From NCBI GenBank assembly GCA_028687995.1, contig JAQTZA010000004.1, positions 62,001 through 126,000 on the forward strand: 64,000 bases of DNA. The letters run 5' to 3'. Under the pieces are notes generated by a model, which saw only the letters and a program-made list of their open reading frames with translations, made no database searches and was not told where the DNA came from. A program made the position numbers and the translations under genes. Positions 1 through 7,602 of this stretch are shown here, piece after piece (position 1 is the first letter of the stretch; every line of letters starts with the position of its first letter). The stretch comes from Bacteroidales bacterium (GTDB taxonomy: Bacteria > Bacteroidota > Bacteroidia > Bacteroidales > UBA7332).

Positions 1-737
1 TCAACAGCCACTTTCGCTCTTTCTCCTGGGATACGTGCAATGCGTTTAATGGTAATCAATCCGTCGTTGATTTCAGGCACTTCGAGTTCGAACAATCGTT
101 CCAAGAAAAGTGGTGAAATACGAGAAAGGATAATTTTCGGATTGTTGTTTTTGTTTTCTACACGTTCTACAACGGCACGTACGTTCTCTCCTTTGCGGTA
201 GAAATCAGATGGAATTTGTTCAGTTTTTGGTAAAAGAAGTTCGTTGCCCTCGTCATCGAGAATCAACATCTCTTTTTTCCACGTTTGATAAACATCTCCG
301 CTGATGATTTGTCCTATTTTCTCTTTATACGTATTGAACAACGCATCTTTTTGAAGCTCCATAATTTTTGAAGCCAACGTTTGACGAAGATTCAAAATGG
401 CACGACGTCCGAAATCTTGGAAAAATACTTCATCAGCAACCTCTTCACCTATTTCGTAATCGGTATCAATTTTCTTTGCTTCGGTTAGAGAAATTTGCAA
501 ATTGGGGTTTTCCATATCTTCGTCGGCAACCACATCGCGGTTTCTCCAGATTTCAAAGTCACCTTTGTCGGGATTGATGATAATGTTGTAGTTCTCATCT
601 GTTCCAAACATTTTTGCAATCACATTGCGAAAAGACTCTTCCAAAACACTGATCATCGTTGTTCTGTCAATGTTTTTCAGTTCTTTAAACTCAGCGAAAG
701 TATCAACCATGCTGATTACTTCTTCCTTCTTGGCCAT
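1..737 (-). CDS. nusA: Transcription termination/antitermination factor NusA (N-terminal 245 residues; cut by window edge)
   Basis: NusA binds RNA polymerase and modulates pausing, termination and antitermination in the cytoplasm. The reverse strand reads from an ATG at 737 with a conserved NusA start (MAKKEEVISMVDTFAEFKEL), through the N-terminal polymerase-binding domain (about residues 1-130) into the S1 domain (about 135-200). It is still open at base 1, so the KH domains lie outside the window. The start codon lies one base after the rimP stop codon, so the two are co-transcribed and probably translationally coupled. The rimP-nusA order is the usual one, with infB normally next. Identification is from recognised family sequence; the part outside the window cannot be judged. 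Confidence 0.95.
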   Translation of the reverse strand, partial: MAKKEEVISMVDTFAEFKELKNIDRTTMISVLEESFRNVIAKMFGTDENYNIIINPDKGDFEIWRNRDVVADEDMENPNLQISLTEAKKIDTDYEIGEEVADEVFFQDFGRRAILNLRQTLASKIMELQKDALFNTYKEKIGQIISGDVYQTWKKEMLILDDEGNELLLPKTEQIPSDFYRKGENVRAVVERVENKNNNPKIILSRISPLFLERLFELEVPEINDGLITIKRIARIPGERAKVAV

Positions 738-738
738 T

Positions 739-1206
739 TTACTTGAATCTGATTAAATATTTACAATTTTTTATTTCTTCATACGTAAAGGTCTGATCTA
801 TTTCGACCTCTTTTTTGCGCTTTTCGCCCTCTACTTTTAGTTTAGTAGGGATACCAACGGTAAACGATTGTTCATCGGCTTTACGAAGAATACCAATAAT
901 CTTTTTACCGTTTTTGGTGAGCACTTCCACCTCGTTATCTATGTTTTTTTGATACTGACGCAATACTTTGAAAGGCGATGTAACTCCGGCAGATCCCACT
1001 TCGAGCTCGTAATCCTCAATCTCTCTATCTATTTGAGATTCAATATACTTACTCAACACAATGCACTCTTCGATATCAACACCCTCTTCATTGTCGATTT
1101 CCACCACAATGACATTGCCAGGTCGTACCATTACATCTACCAAAAAACTTTCTGATTCAGAGAGTCCTTTTTCAACAATTTCTACGACAACGTTTTTACT
1201 AATCAT
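739..1206 (-). CDS. rimP: Ribosome maturation factor RimP
   Basis: RimP helps assemble the 30S ribosomal subunit. The 155-residue product has the family length and its two-domain pattern: an N-terminal alpha/beta domain containing the acidic stretch VEIDNEEGVDIEECI (about residues 35-50) and the conserved LEVGSAGVTSPF segment (about 68-79), then an SH3-like C-terminal domain. The ATG at 1206 follows an A-rich leader, and nusA begins one base after its stop. The Bacteroidota-type promoter at 1278-1309 and the leader hairpin at 1236-1258 lie directly upstream, so this is the first gene of the operon. The neighbourhood and conserved motif make the call secure. Confidence 0.93.
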   Translation of the reverse strand: MISKNVVVEIVEKGLSESESFLVDVMVRPGNVIVVEIDNEEGVDIEECIVLSKYIESQIDREIEDYELEVGSAGVTSPFKVLRQYQKNIDNEVEVLTKNGKKIIGILRKADEQSFTVGIPTKLKVEGEKRKKEVEIDQTFTYEEIKNCKYLIRFK

Positions 1207-1235
1207 TTCTTCTCCATTGAGGTTTAAGAATGAAA

Positions 1236-1258
1236 GAAGGGGGCTACCAGCCCCCTTC
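1236..1258 (-). promoter_or_regulatory. Attenuator-like hairpin in the rimP-nusA leader
   Basis: A perfect 10-bp stem (GAAGGGGGCT paired with AGCCCCCTTC) with a 3-base loop lies between the promoter and the rimP start. In the direction of transcription it is followed by a T-rich run (TTTCATTCTT), as in a leaky intrinsic terminator. It begins only about 13 bases after the predicted transcription start. An attenuator or mRNA 5'-end stabiliser is inferred. Confidence 0.55.
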
Positions 1259-1277
1259 CCATCCTTTAATTCGGTGG

Positions 1278-1309
1278 CAAAGATACGAATAATTCGTTTA
1301 TTACCAAAA
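1278..1309 (-). promoter_or_regulatory. Promoter of rimP-nusA (Bacteroidota -33/-7 type)
   Basis: On the minus strand TATCTTTG at 1285-1278 matches the -7 consensus TAnnTTTG. TTTTG at 1309-1305 matches the -33 box, with 19 bases between them. It precedes the rimP leader. Confidence 0.75.
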
Positions 1310-1423
1310 GATTCTGTAAAATTTTCAGGTTAACTAACTTATTAGGGACAACAAATATCTTCTTTAAATTTATCCGAATTTTATCATTCTTCGAATTTTA
1401 AGAGAATTCTTTGTCTAATATAT

Positions 1424-2236
1424 CTATTTTAATAGACTTCTTTTATTCACTTTTTCAAGAACAGAGATTTGATTGATTGCAATTTGATTTAACTTAATTA
1501 ACCTATCACTTTGCGAAAGACCTTCATGGATAAATATCGCATTGATGTTCTCCATATTCGACAAACAAATCAGCTCATTAATTGAAGCATAATCACGTAT
1601 ATTTCCTTGTAGATGGGCATTTTCATCTCTCCATTCCTTTGCTGTTTTGCCAAATAAAGCCATATTTAAAACATCTGCTTCATTGGCATACAAAATGGAT
1701 GTTTGAATGGGTGTTAATTTATCTGGTATTAAGTTTCTTTTTATAGCATCTGTGTGAATTCGGTAGTTGATCTTGGCAAGCTCACGTTTTGCAGACCAAC
1801 CGATAAGCTTTTGCTCATCTTCTTTTAGTCGTTGAAATTCTTCAATTAAATATATTTTAAATAATACACTTATGGCTGAGCCAAATTCAAAAGCTATATC
1901 TTTGTGAGCATAGGTTCCACCATACTTACCTTTTCTCACCATTAGACCAATAGCTGAGGTTTTTTCAACCCATTCCGAAGCACTTAACACAAAACTTGGC
2001 AATCCTGCTTGCGTTTTAAAGTGGTCAAATTCGACCACTTTAAAATTCGGGTTATGAACAATCTCCCATGTCCCGAGAAATTCAAGAGTATATCTATTTC
2101 GCAACCAATTCTTTATAATATCGGCTGCGCGACTCTCGCTTTCTTTTGCATTAGCCATATCTGTGAGAGAGATGTAATCTTGTTCATTAAATCTTACAAC
2201 AGATATATCTGCATTTTGTACTGTTATTTTCGACAT
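1424..2236 (-). CDS. KilA-N domain protein, stand-alone accessory gene
   Basis: The 270-residue protein has a KilA-N-type DNA-binding domain over about residues 1-140. It begins with a short strand, then YISLTDMANAKE, a helix with IIKNWLRNR, a variable loop, and the GKYGGTYAHKDIAFEFG segment typical of the family. A helical region with FQRLKEDEQK follows, and the last 100 residues are not recognised. KilA-N proteins are common in phages and large DNA viruses and also occur as single genes in Bacteroidota chromosomes; their role there is unknown, with DNA binding expected. It sits alone between the rimP operon and nadE, is AT-rich, and has its own -7 box at 2284-2291, all consistent with an acquired gene. 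No phage genes flank it. Confidence 0.8.
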   Translation of the reverse strand: MSKITVQNADISVVRFNEQDYISLTDMANAKESESRAADIIKNWLRNRYTLEFLGTWEIVHNPNFKVVEFDHFKTQAGLPSFVLSASEWVEKTSAIGLMVRKGKYGGTYAHKDIAFEFGSAISVLFKIYLIEEFQRLKEDEQKLIGWSAKRELAKINYRIHTDAIKRNLIPDKLTPIQTSILYANEADVLNMALFGKTAKEWRDENAHLQGNIRDYASINELICLSNMENINAIFIHEGLSQSDRLIKLNQIAINQISVLEKVNKRSLLK

Positions 2237-2283
2237 GTTTTATTTTAAATGCTAAAGGTGAGACCATATTGATTTATTTTACA

Positions 2284-2291
2284 CAAAAGTA
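2284..2291 (-). promoter_or_regulatory. -7 box upstream of the KilA-N gene
   Basis: TACTTTTG on the minus strand fits TAnnTTTG and lies about 48 bases before the ATG. No clear -33 box is visible at the usual spacing. Confidence 0.5.
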
Positions 2292-2452
2292 ATAAAATTC
2301 AATAAAATACTATCTCATAATCAGATCATCAGCACTATTCTATTCGAAAAATCCTTCTTTATCGAAAAAAGGTCTCGAACTTCAACCATCAATCCCGCAC
2401 TAGCTATAAATTTGAGAAAATTCAACTAAAGTAGTTGTAATACAAATCAATA

Positions 2453-2483
2453 TTGATATAAATTTATTAAATCGCTATCTTTG
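2453..2483 (+). promoter_or_regulatory. Promoter of nadE
   Basis: TTG at 2453-2455 and TATCTTTG at 2476-2483 are separated by 20 bases, the -33/-7 layout of Bacteroidota. The -7 box overlaps an in-frame TTG at 2481, which argues that translation starts at the ATG at 2508 and not at that TTG. Confidence 0.75.
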
Positions 2484-2507
2484 CCCTTTATCATAATTTC
2501 TCACATT

Positions 2508-4442
2508 ATGAAACACGGATTTATTAAAGTGGCAGCCGCGATACCTGCGGTAAAAGTAGCTGATTGTAGTTTTAATCGGGAAGCAATCGACCGATTGCTT
2601 AAACGTGCTTACGACGACCAGGTAGAGATCATCTGTTTTCCAGAACTAAGCCTGACCGCCTATACCTGTGGCGATCTGTTTCACCAACAACTGCTGGTGG
2701 AAGAAGCTGAAGCTGCATTGGATCGACTGCTGACCGATAATCTTTTGATGGAAACGATTGGAATCGTCGGAATGCCTGTTCGACTCAACAATCAGCTTTT
2801 CAACGCTGCGGTCGCCTTTCAATACGGACGAGTGTTGGGTGTTGTGCCAAAGACTTTTCTCCCCAACTATAATGAATTCTACGAAAAGCGGTGGTTCTCT
2901 TCGGCGCTCGACACCGATGCAACAGAAATCAAACTCTGTGGAAAAATCGTTCCATTTGGCACAAATATTCTGTTTAAATTCAACGAAACAACTTTCGCCA
3001 TCGAGCTTTGCGAAGATTTGTGGGTAACCTCACCACCGAGTTCGAGACACTCCATTGCCGGAGCGCAGATCGTATTCAACCTCTCGGCAAGCGACGAGAA
3101 TATCGGCAAACACGACTACCTGAAATCGCTGATTAAACAACAATCGGCTCGCTGCATTGGCGGATATGTCTATGCTTCAAGCGGATTTGGTGAATCGACC
3201 ACCGATCTGGTTTTTGCCGGAAATGCGCTCATTGCCGAAAACGGTTCATTTCTTGCCACCTCGGAGCGTTTCTCTTTTGAAGAACAGCTGATTATTAGCG
3301 AAATCGACATTGAACGACTCGCTTCCGACCGAAGGAAAAACAGCGCTTTCATGTTGGGTAATTATCCTTTATCGAAAAGCGAAAAATACCACACCATCCA
3401 TTGCGATGCGCATCATCCTTTCGAATTCTCCCTCACTCGTGATGTTACGCCATTCCCTTTTATTCCATCTGGAATAGAGCTTCACGAACGCTGCGGAGAG
3501 ATTTTCAACATTCAGGTGAGCGGACTGGCCACAAGAATAACACACACACAATCGAAGAAAGTAATTATTGGAATTTCCGGTGGATTGGATTCTACATTGG
3601 CACTGTTGGTTTGCGTCAAAACATTCGACAAACTTGGCATTCCCCGAGAAAATATTTTGGGAATCACCATGCCCGGATTTGGCACAACCGGTCGAACCTA
3701 CCGCAATGCTCTGACGATGATTCATTCGCTCGGCGTAACACTGAAAGAGGTGGACATCAAACCGGCATGCGAACAGCATTTCAAAGACATCAATCACTCA
3801 GCCGACATTCACGATGTGACGTACGAAAATACGCAAGCGCGGGAACGCACTCAGATATTGATGAACATTGCCAATCAGCAAAACGGAATGGTGTTGGGCA
3901 CTGGCGATTTATCGGAATTAGCACTCGGTTGGGCGACCTACAACGGCGACCACATGTCGATGTATGGCGTGAATGCCGGTGTACCAAAAACATTGGTTCG
4001 CTATCTGGTGAAATACGTTGCCGACTCGCACATCGACGAAGCGGCGAAAGAGACATTGCTCGATGTGTTGGCTACTCCTGTCAGTCCGGAGCTTTTGCCG
4101 ATGGACGAAAAAGGCGAAATAGCTCAAAAGACCGAAGATGTGGTCGGACCGTATGAACTGCACGATTTCTTTCTCTACTACACCGTTCGTTTTGGATTTC
4201 GCCCTACCAAAATTTACTTTTTGGCACAACATGCCTTTAAAGGTAAATACGATAACAAAACTTTGCTAAACTGGTTGAAAACATTCTTCCGCCGTTTCTT
4301 CTCGCAACAATTCAAACGATCCTGCTTGCCCGATGGACCAAAAGTGGGTTCGATCAATCTCTCTCCCAGAGGCGATTGGCGCATGCCAAGCGATGCTACT
4401 TCGCGGATGTGGTTGGACGAGATTGAGGGGTTGAAAGAGTAA
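2508..4442 (+). CDS. nadE: Glutamine-dependent NAD(+) synthase
   Basis: This enzyme converts deamido-NAD to NAD using glutamine-derived ammonia and ATP, the last step of NAD synthesis. The 644-residue product has two fused domains. The N-terminal nitrilase-like glutaminase carries the Glu-Lys-Cys triad (E46 in FPELSLTAY, K115 in VPKTFLPNY, C168 in ELCEDLW). The C-terminal ATP pyrophosphatase domain has the SGGLDST loop at 357-363. The start at 2508 (MKHGFIKVAAAIP) was chosen because it matches family starts and because a longer frame from a TTG at 2481 overlaps the promoter. The length is normal for the two-domain type. The gene is monocistronic here; the next gene begins 121 bases downstream and is unrelated. 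Confidence 0.96.
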   Translation: MKHGFIKVAAAIPAVKVADCSFNREAIDRLLKRAYDDQVEIICFPELSLTAYTCGDLFHQQLLVEEAEAALDRLLTDNLLMETIGIVGMPVRLNNQLFNAAVAFQYGRVLGVVPKTFLPNYNEFYEKRWFSSALDTDATEIKLCGKIVPFGTNILFKFNETTFAIELCEDLWVTSPPSSRHSIAGAQIVFNLSASDENIGKHDYLKSLIKQQSARCIGGYVYASSGFGESTTDLVFAGNALIAENGSFLATSERFSFEEQLIISEIDIERLASDRRKNSAFMLGNYPLSKSEKYHTIHCDAHHPFEFSLTRDVTPFPFIPSGIELHERCGEIFNIQVSGLATRITHTQSKKVIIGISGGLDSTLALLVCVKTFDKLGIPRENILGITMPGFGTTGRTYRNALTMIHSLGVTLKEVDIKPACEQHFKDINHSADIHDVTYENTQARERTQILMNIANQQNGMVLGTGDLSELALGWATYNGDHMSMYGVNAGVPKTLVRYLVKYVADSHIDEAAKETLLDVLATPVSPELLPMDEKGEIAQKTEDVVGPYELHDFFLYYTVRFGFRPTKIYFLAQHAFKGKYDNKTLLNWLKTFFRRFFSQQFKRSCLPDGPKVGSINLSPRGDWRMPSDATSRMWLDEIEGLKE

Positions 4443-4563
4443 ATAATTGAGTTTCTCTTAGGGAGATGTTATATGCCATTTAAAAAAAAGAAAACAAGCG
4501 CTAACCGACAAAAAATGGATACTCAAATATGTAGACACTACCATATAAAAACAATGATTTCAC

Positions 4564-6462
4564 ATGATACCAAAACATATAAAAAGACAAGCCTTTGACA
4601 AAGTTTTGAGTTTACCGTTTTTAGGTAACTATAATCAGAATGACGGAATTGTAAGTTTTCTCGGAAAAATATGGGATTTACGTTCAATGCCCTCTGAAGA
4701 TTCTAGATATAAAGATGCAGAAGGTGATGCATATCAACATTTAGTGAATAATGATGACTGGACAATTGTAGATACTTTTCTTAATAGGTTTAGATTAATT
4801 GATGGTGAAGAAAAGTTCTTTATTACATTTGTTGAATTAGTTGTATCACCTGAAGTTCGTTTAAACAAGGATGACATAGAATTATATGTTGTTAGTTTAA
4901 ATAGTATATTATCGCAAGCAACTCTTAAACTAGTTGTTACTGATTATTTTGAAAATCTTCCTATATACAAAATTAAGGAAGGGTTAGACGCAATAAGCTT
5001 ACCTGCAAACATAATTGCAAATTCAATTCCATTTTATACGGTAAACTATAAAGGAGAAAGAAAATATCCTTGTTTTCAATTGTCTTTCAGAGATTGGGAT
5101 GATTATGGGACTAAAAGTAAATTTTTTCTCAGTTACGGTGTAAGTGAAAATAACTTCGAATATATAGGTGATTTAAAAATAATTAAAAAGAACGAGAGTG
5201 AAACAGTTAAAGTGTTACCAACAAATTTTGATGTATTATCAAAGGAATTTTGTTCTTTAGGTCAAAGTAACGGTTATTACAATAAAATAAAATCATTATT
5301 TGGGAATAAATATCAAAGTATTTTACTTGCATTGAGAGATTCAGCCTTATTCCCAAAGATTGCTGAAGAATTTGAAAATGATGGAAGATTTATAAACTCA
5401 TTAATTCGATTAAATACAGCAGAAAAAACCTTCCGTACAGTAAGATTTGAGTTAGCTGGAATAAATTTCAACGAAAGGTTTAGGTTCAATTATAATATAA
5501 ATCTACCTTATGCCTCTAATAATATAAACCTAAGTTTTCATTTTGAAGAAAATCTCAATTGGAATACAAACAGAGTATATGCATTAATTGGGAAAAACGG
5601 CTCTGGGAAAACAACTTTTCTAAGTGCTTTAGCAAATGAACTTTCTCTACCCGAATCAAAAAATATCAGTCCGCACAAACCTTTGTTTGCAAAGATATTT
5701 ACAATCTCATATAGTTTTTTTGACCATTTTAGAGTCCCTGAGCCTAATCTTGCCTATAACTATTCTTATTGTGGTTTAAAAAAAAGCGATGGAATTTGGC
5801 TTACTGAAATTGAACTAAAACAGCGTTTTTTTGAATCAGTTGACATTATAAAAAAGAGAGAACTTAACCGTGATTGGTATAAAACTTTAAAATCATTTCT
5901 AACCGAAGATTTATTGGGAATCGTTTTTAACGATGATCAAGAATTTGATGCTAATAAATTCACTGATTTTTATAAACAATTGAGTTCAGGACAGAACATT
6001 TTATTATTTGTTCTGACTGAGGTTATTGCGCAAATTAGATTTAATTCATTAATTCTTTTTGATGAACCAGAAACACATTTACACCCAAATGCTATAAGCC
6101 AATTAATGAATACAATTTTTAAACTGACTGAAAAGTTTGAATCATTTTGTATTATTGGTACTCATTCACCATTAGTTGTTCAAGAAATTCCGTCTCGGAA
6201 TGTAATTATTATTGAAAGAACTGAAAACACAGCGCAAGTTCGACACCTTGAACAAGAATCATTTGGCGAAAATTTAACTGTTATCACAGAAGAAGTTTTT
6301 GGACGAAGAGATATAAATAAATACCATTCTACATTATTAAAAAATATGATTTTAAATGGTAAATCGTATGACGATATTATTTCTCATATTGAAACAGATG
6401 AAGTGCCAATTAGTTTAAATCTAAGGTTATTCATAAAAGCCTTAATTCAACAAAAGCAATGA
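4564..6462 (+). CDS. AAA/ABC-type ATPase of a Septu-like defence pair (PtuA-like)
   Basis: The 632-residue protein has an ABC-class ATPase core: Walker A GKNGSGKT at 343-350, a signature-like LSSGQN at 473-478, Walker B ILFDEPETHLHP with D500/E501, and a switch histidine in GTHSP (H534). This is the single-chain SMC/RecF-like architecture of PtuA and OLD-family ATPases, without a TOPRIM domain. The first 300 residues are unusual: a stretch around 70-130 (FLNRFRLIDGEEKF, then FVELVVSPEVR) resembles the AbiJ N-terminal domains found in abortive-infection proteins. That likeness is from memory and is unverified. The stop overlaps the start of the HNH gene by four bases (ATGA), so the two are translationally coupled. 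The region is clearly more AT-rich than nadE or the ligase gene on either side, suggesting transfer. No recognisable promoter precedes it. Confidence 0.8.
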   Translation: MIPKHIKRQAFDKVLSLPFLGNYNQNDGIVSFLGKIWDLRSMPSEDSRYKDAEGDAYQHLVNNDDWTIVDTFLNRFRLIDGEEKFFITFVELVVSPEVRLNKDDIELYVVSLNSILSQATLKLVVTDYFENLPIYKIKEGLDAISLPANIIANSIPFYTVNYKGERKYPCFQLSFRDWDDYGTKSKFFLSYGVSENNFEYIGDLKIIKKNESETVKVLPTNFDVLSKEFCSLGQSNGYYNKIKSLFGNKYQSILLALRDSALFPKIAEEFENDGRFINSLIRLNTAEKTFRTVRFELAGINFNERFRFNYNINLPYASNNINLSFHFEENLNWNTNRVYALIGKNGSGKTTFLSALANELSLPESKNISPHKPLFAKIFTISYSFFDHFRVPEPNLAYNYSYCGLKKSDGIWLTEIELKQRFFESVDIIKKRELNRDWYKTLKSFLTEDLLGIVFNDDQEFDANKFTDFYKQLSSGQNILLFVLTEVIAQIRFNSLILFDEPETHLHPNAISQLMNTIFKLTEKFESFCIIGTHSPLVVQEIPSRNVIIIERTENTAQVRHLEQESFGENLTVITEEVFGRRDINKYHSTLLKNMILNGKSYDDIISHIETDEVPISLNLRLFIKALIQQKQ

Positions 6463-7319
6463 AAAACCTCATAGTATATCCACATAATTCTTTAGATGTC
6501 CACTTAGCTGCAGTTGGAAGGAAAAAGACAAGTGATTCGAAAAGAAAATTAATTTCAATAGAAAATAATGTTCGAACAGATTATTCAGAATATGATTTAC
6601 ACTTTTACGATAACAAGTTGGAATACTTACAAAAAAAACCTTTTTATCAGATATTTAAATCTGACTTACAAAGTCTTTATGACTACCAAAACAAAACAAT
6701 AACAGAAGTAAAAGGTCATATAGAAAAGTTGCAAGTAAGGACGATTCGAAATACATGTCAAAACTGTACAATAAATAGTGCGAACACTTTAGATCATATT
6801 CTACCTCAAGGTGATTTCCCTGAGTATATTGTAAATCCTAAAAATTTATTTCCTTGTTGTTCTCAATGCAATTCATACAAAAATAAATATTTAGAAGCCA
6901 ATGGCGTTAAGCTATTTTTGAACTTATATTTAGACAATCTCCCTGAAGAACAATATCTTTTCGTACATTTTGACTTTGATGAGAATGATGAAATTGACTT
7001 CAACTATAGACTAGAGAATTATTATGGAATTGATGATAAAATATTTGCATTAATCGAGAGTCATTATGAGAAACTTCATTTATTGGAGAGAATGAGACTT
7101 AGAGCGAATGAAGTTTACAGCGAAATCGAAAATTCAATCTTAAGTGGTCTAAATAAGCTATCATTGGAAATGATTTTTGAAGAAATTAAAGAGAATATAT
7201 CCAACGACCAAAAAGCATATGGATTTAATCATTGGAAATGTGTGTTGAAACTTGCATTGATTAACGATATGAAATACAGTGAATATATCGAAGAGAAAAA
7301 AGAAAGAACGAGGGCATAG
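6459..7319 (+). CDS. HNH endonuclease partner (PtuB-like)
   Basis: The 286-residue protein carries a zinc-finger HNH nuclease module at about 100-145: C100-x2-C103, D112-H113, N129, then C134-x2-C137 and N138. This pattern (LDHILP, NPKNLFPCC, CNSYKNKYL) is the nuclease motif seen in PtuB of Septu systems and in related HNH effectors. The gene overlaps the ATPase by four bases and has no other partner. In known Septu systems the ATPase scaffold and HNH nuclease form one anti-phage complex; the role here is inferred by analogy. The C-terminal 130 residues are helical and charged, with no family recognised. The stop is followed directly by the long inverted repeat at 7320-7470. Confidence 0.82.
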   Translation: MKNLIVYPHNSLDVHLAAVGRKKTSDSKRKLISIENNVRTDYSEYDLHFYDNKLEYLQKKPFYQIFKSDLQSLYDYQNKTITEVKGHIEKLQVRTIRNTCQNCTINSANTLDHILPQGDFPEYIVNPKNLFPCCSQCNSYKNKYLEANGVKLFLNLYLDNLPEEQYLFVHFDFDENDEIDFNYRLENYYGIDDKIFALIESHYEKLHLLERMRLRANEVYSEIENSILSGLNKLSLEMIFEEIKENISNDQKAYGFNHWKCVLKLALINDMKYSEYIEEKKERTRA

Positions 7320-7470
7320 CACACGCCTATTGTCATTGGCTGGCTGACGTGCATTTAGCCTGTTTTACTCCCGCATTCACCTTGTCGCAGTGCGACAGTG
7401 AATGCTCCCGCAAACCAACGGTCACGACCAACGGGAGTAAACCGTCAATGCCTATAGCCTCGGTCGTTAA
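7320..7470. repeat. Large imperfect inverted-repeat structure directly after the PtuB-like gene
   Basis: About 150 GC-rich bases in an AT-rich island fold as nested arms. TTTACTCCCG (7364-7373) pairs with CGGGAGTAAA (7432-7441). GCATTCAC (7373-7380) pairs with GTGAATGC (7398-7405), and TGTCGC (7383-7388) with GCGACA (7392-7397). At the outer ends GCCTATTGTCATTG matches the reverse complement of the far end at 11 of 14 positions. Placement immediately behind a stop codon recalls integron attC sites, but no canonical core site was found. A structured RNA, a strong terminator or a mobile-element relic are alternatives. Confidence 0.6.
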
Positions 7471-7490
7471 TTCTTCTTTTATCTCAAAGC

Positions 7491-7524
7491 ATTGAGTAAT
7501 TTTACTCAGTATATTGAGTAATTT
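7491..7524. promoter_or_regulatory. Operator-like repeat upstream of the acyl-CoA ligase gene
   Basis: ATTGAGTAATTT occurs twice in direct orientation, at 7491-7502 and 7513-7524, exactly 22 bases apart (two helical turns). The first copy also forms a dyad with TTACTCA at 7502-7508. It lies about 80-110 bases before the ligase start. Binding of a regulator is inferred. Confidence 0.4.
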
Positions 7525-7602
7525 GTAAAATCGAATCTAATTATCTTATTTGTAGAGCAATACATTCCGACAAAAACATTGAACCTAATTATCCATTACA
7601 CT

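Noticed and set aside
3369-4156. Overlapping frames on both strands inside nadE
   Set aside because: They are shadows of a complete, well-conserved NAD synthase.
4564-7319. Retron or Gabija system
   Set aside because: No reverse transcriptase or msr/msd is present, and the ATPase lacks a TOPRIM domain and a UvrD-like helicase partner.
7320-7470. True integron attC site
   Set aside because: The placement and symmetry fit, but core sites of the RYYYAAC/GTTRRRY type were not found and no integrase is in the window. Kept only as an attC-like structure.
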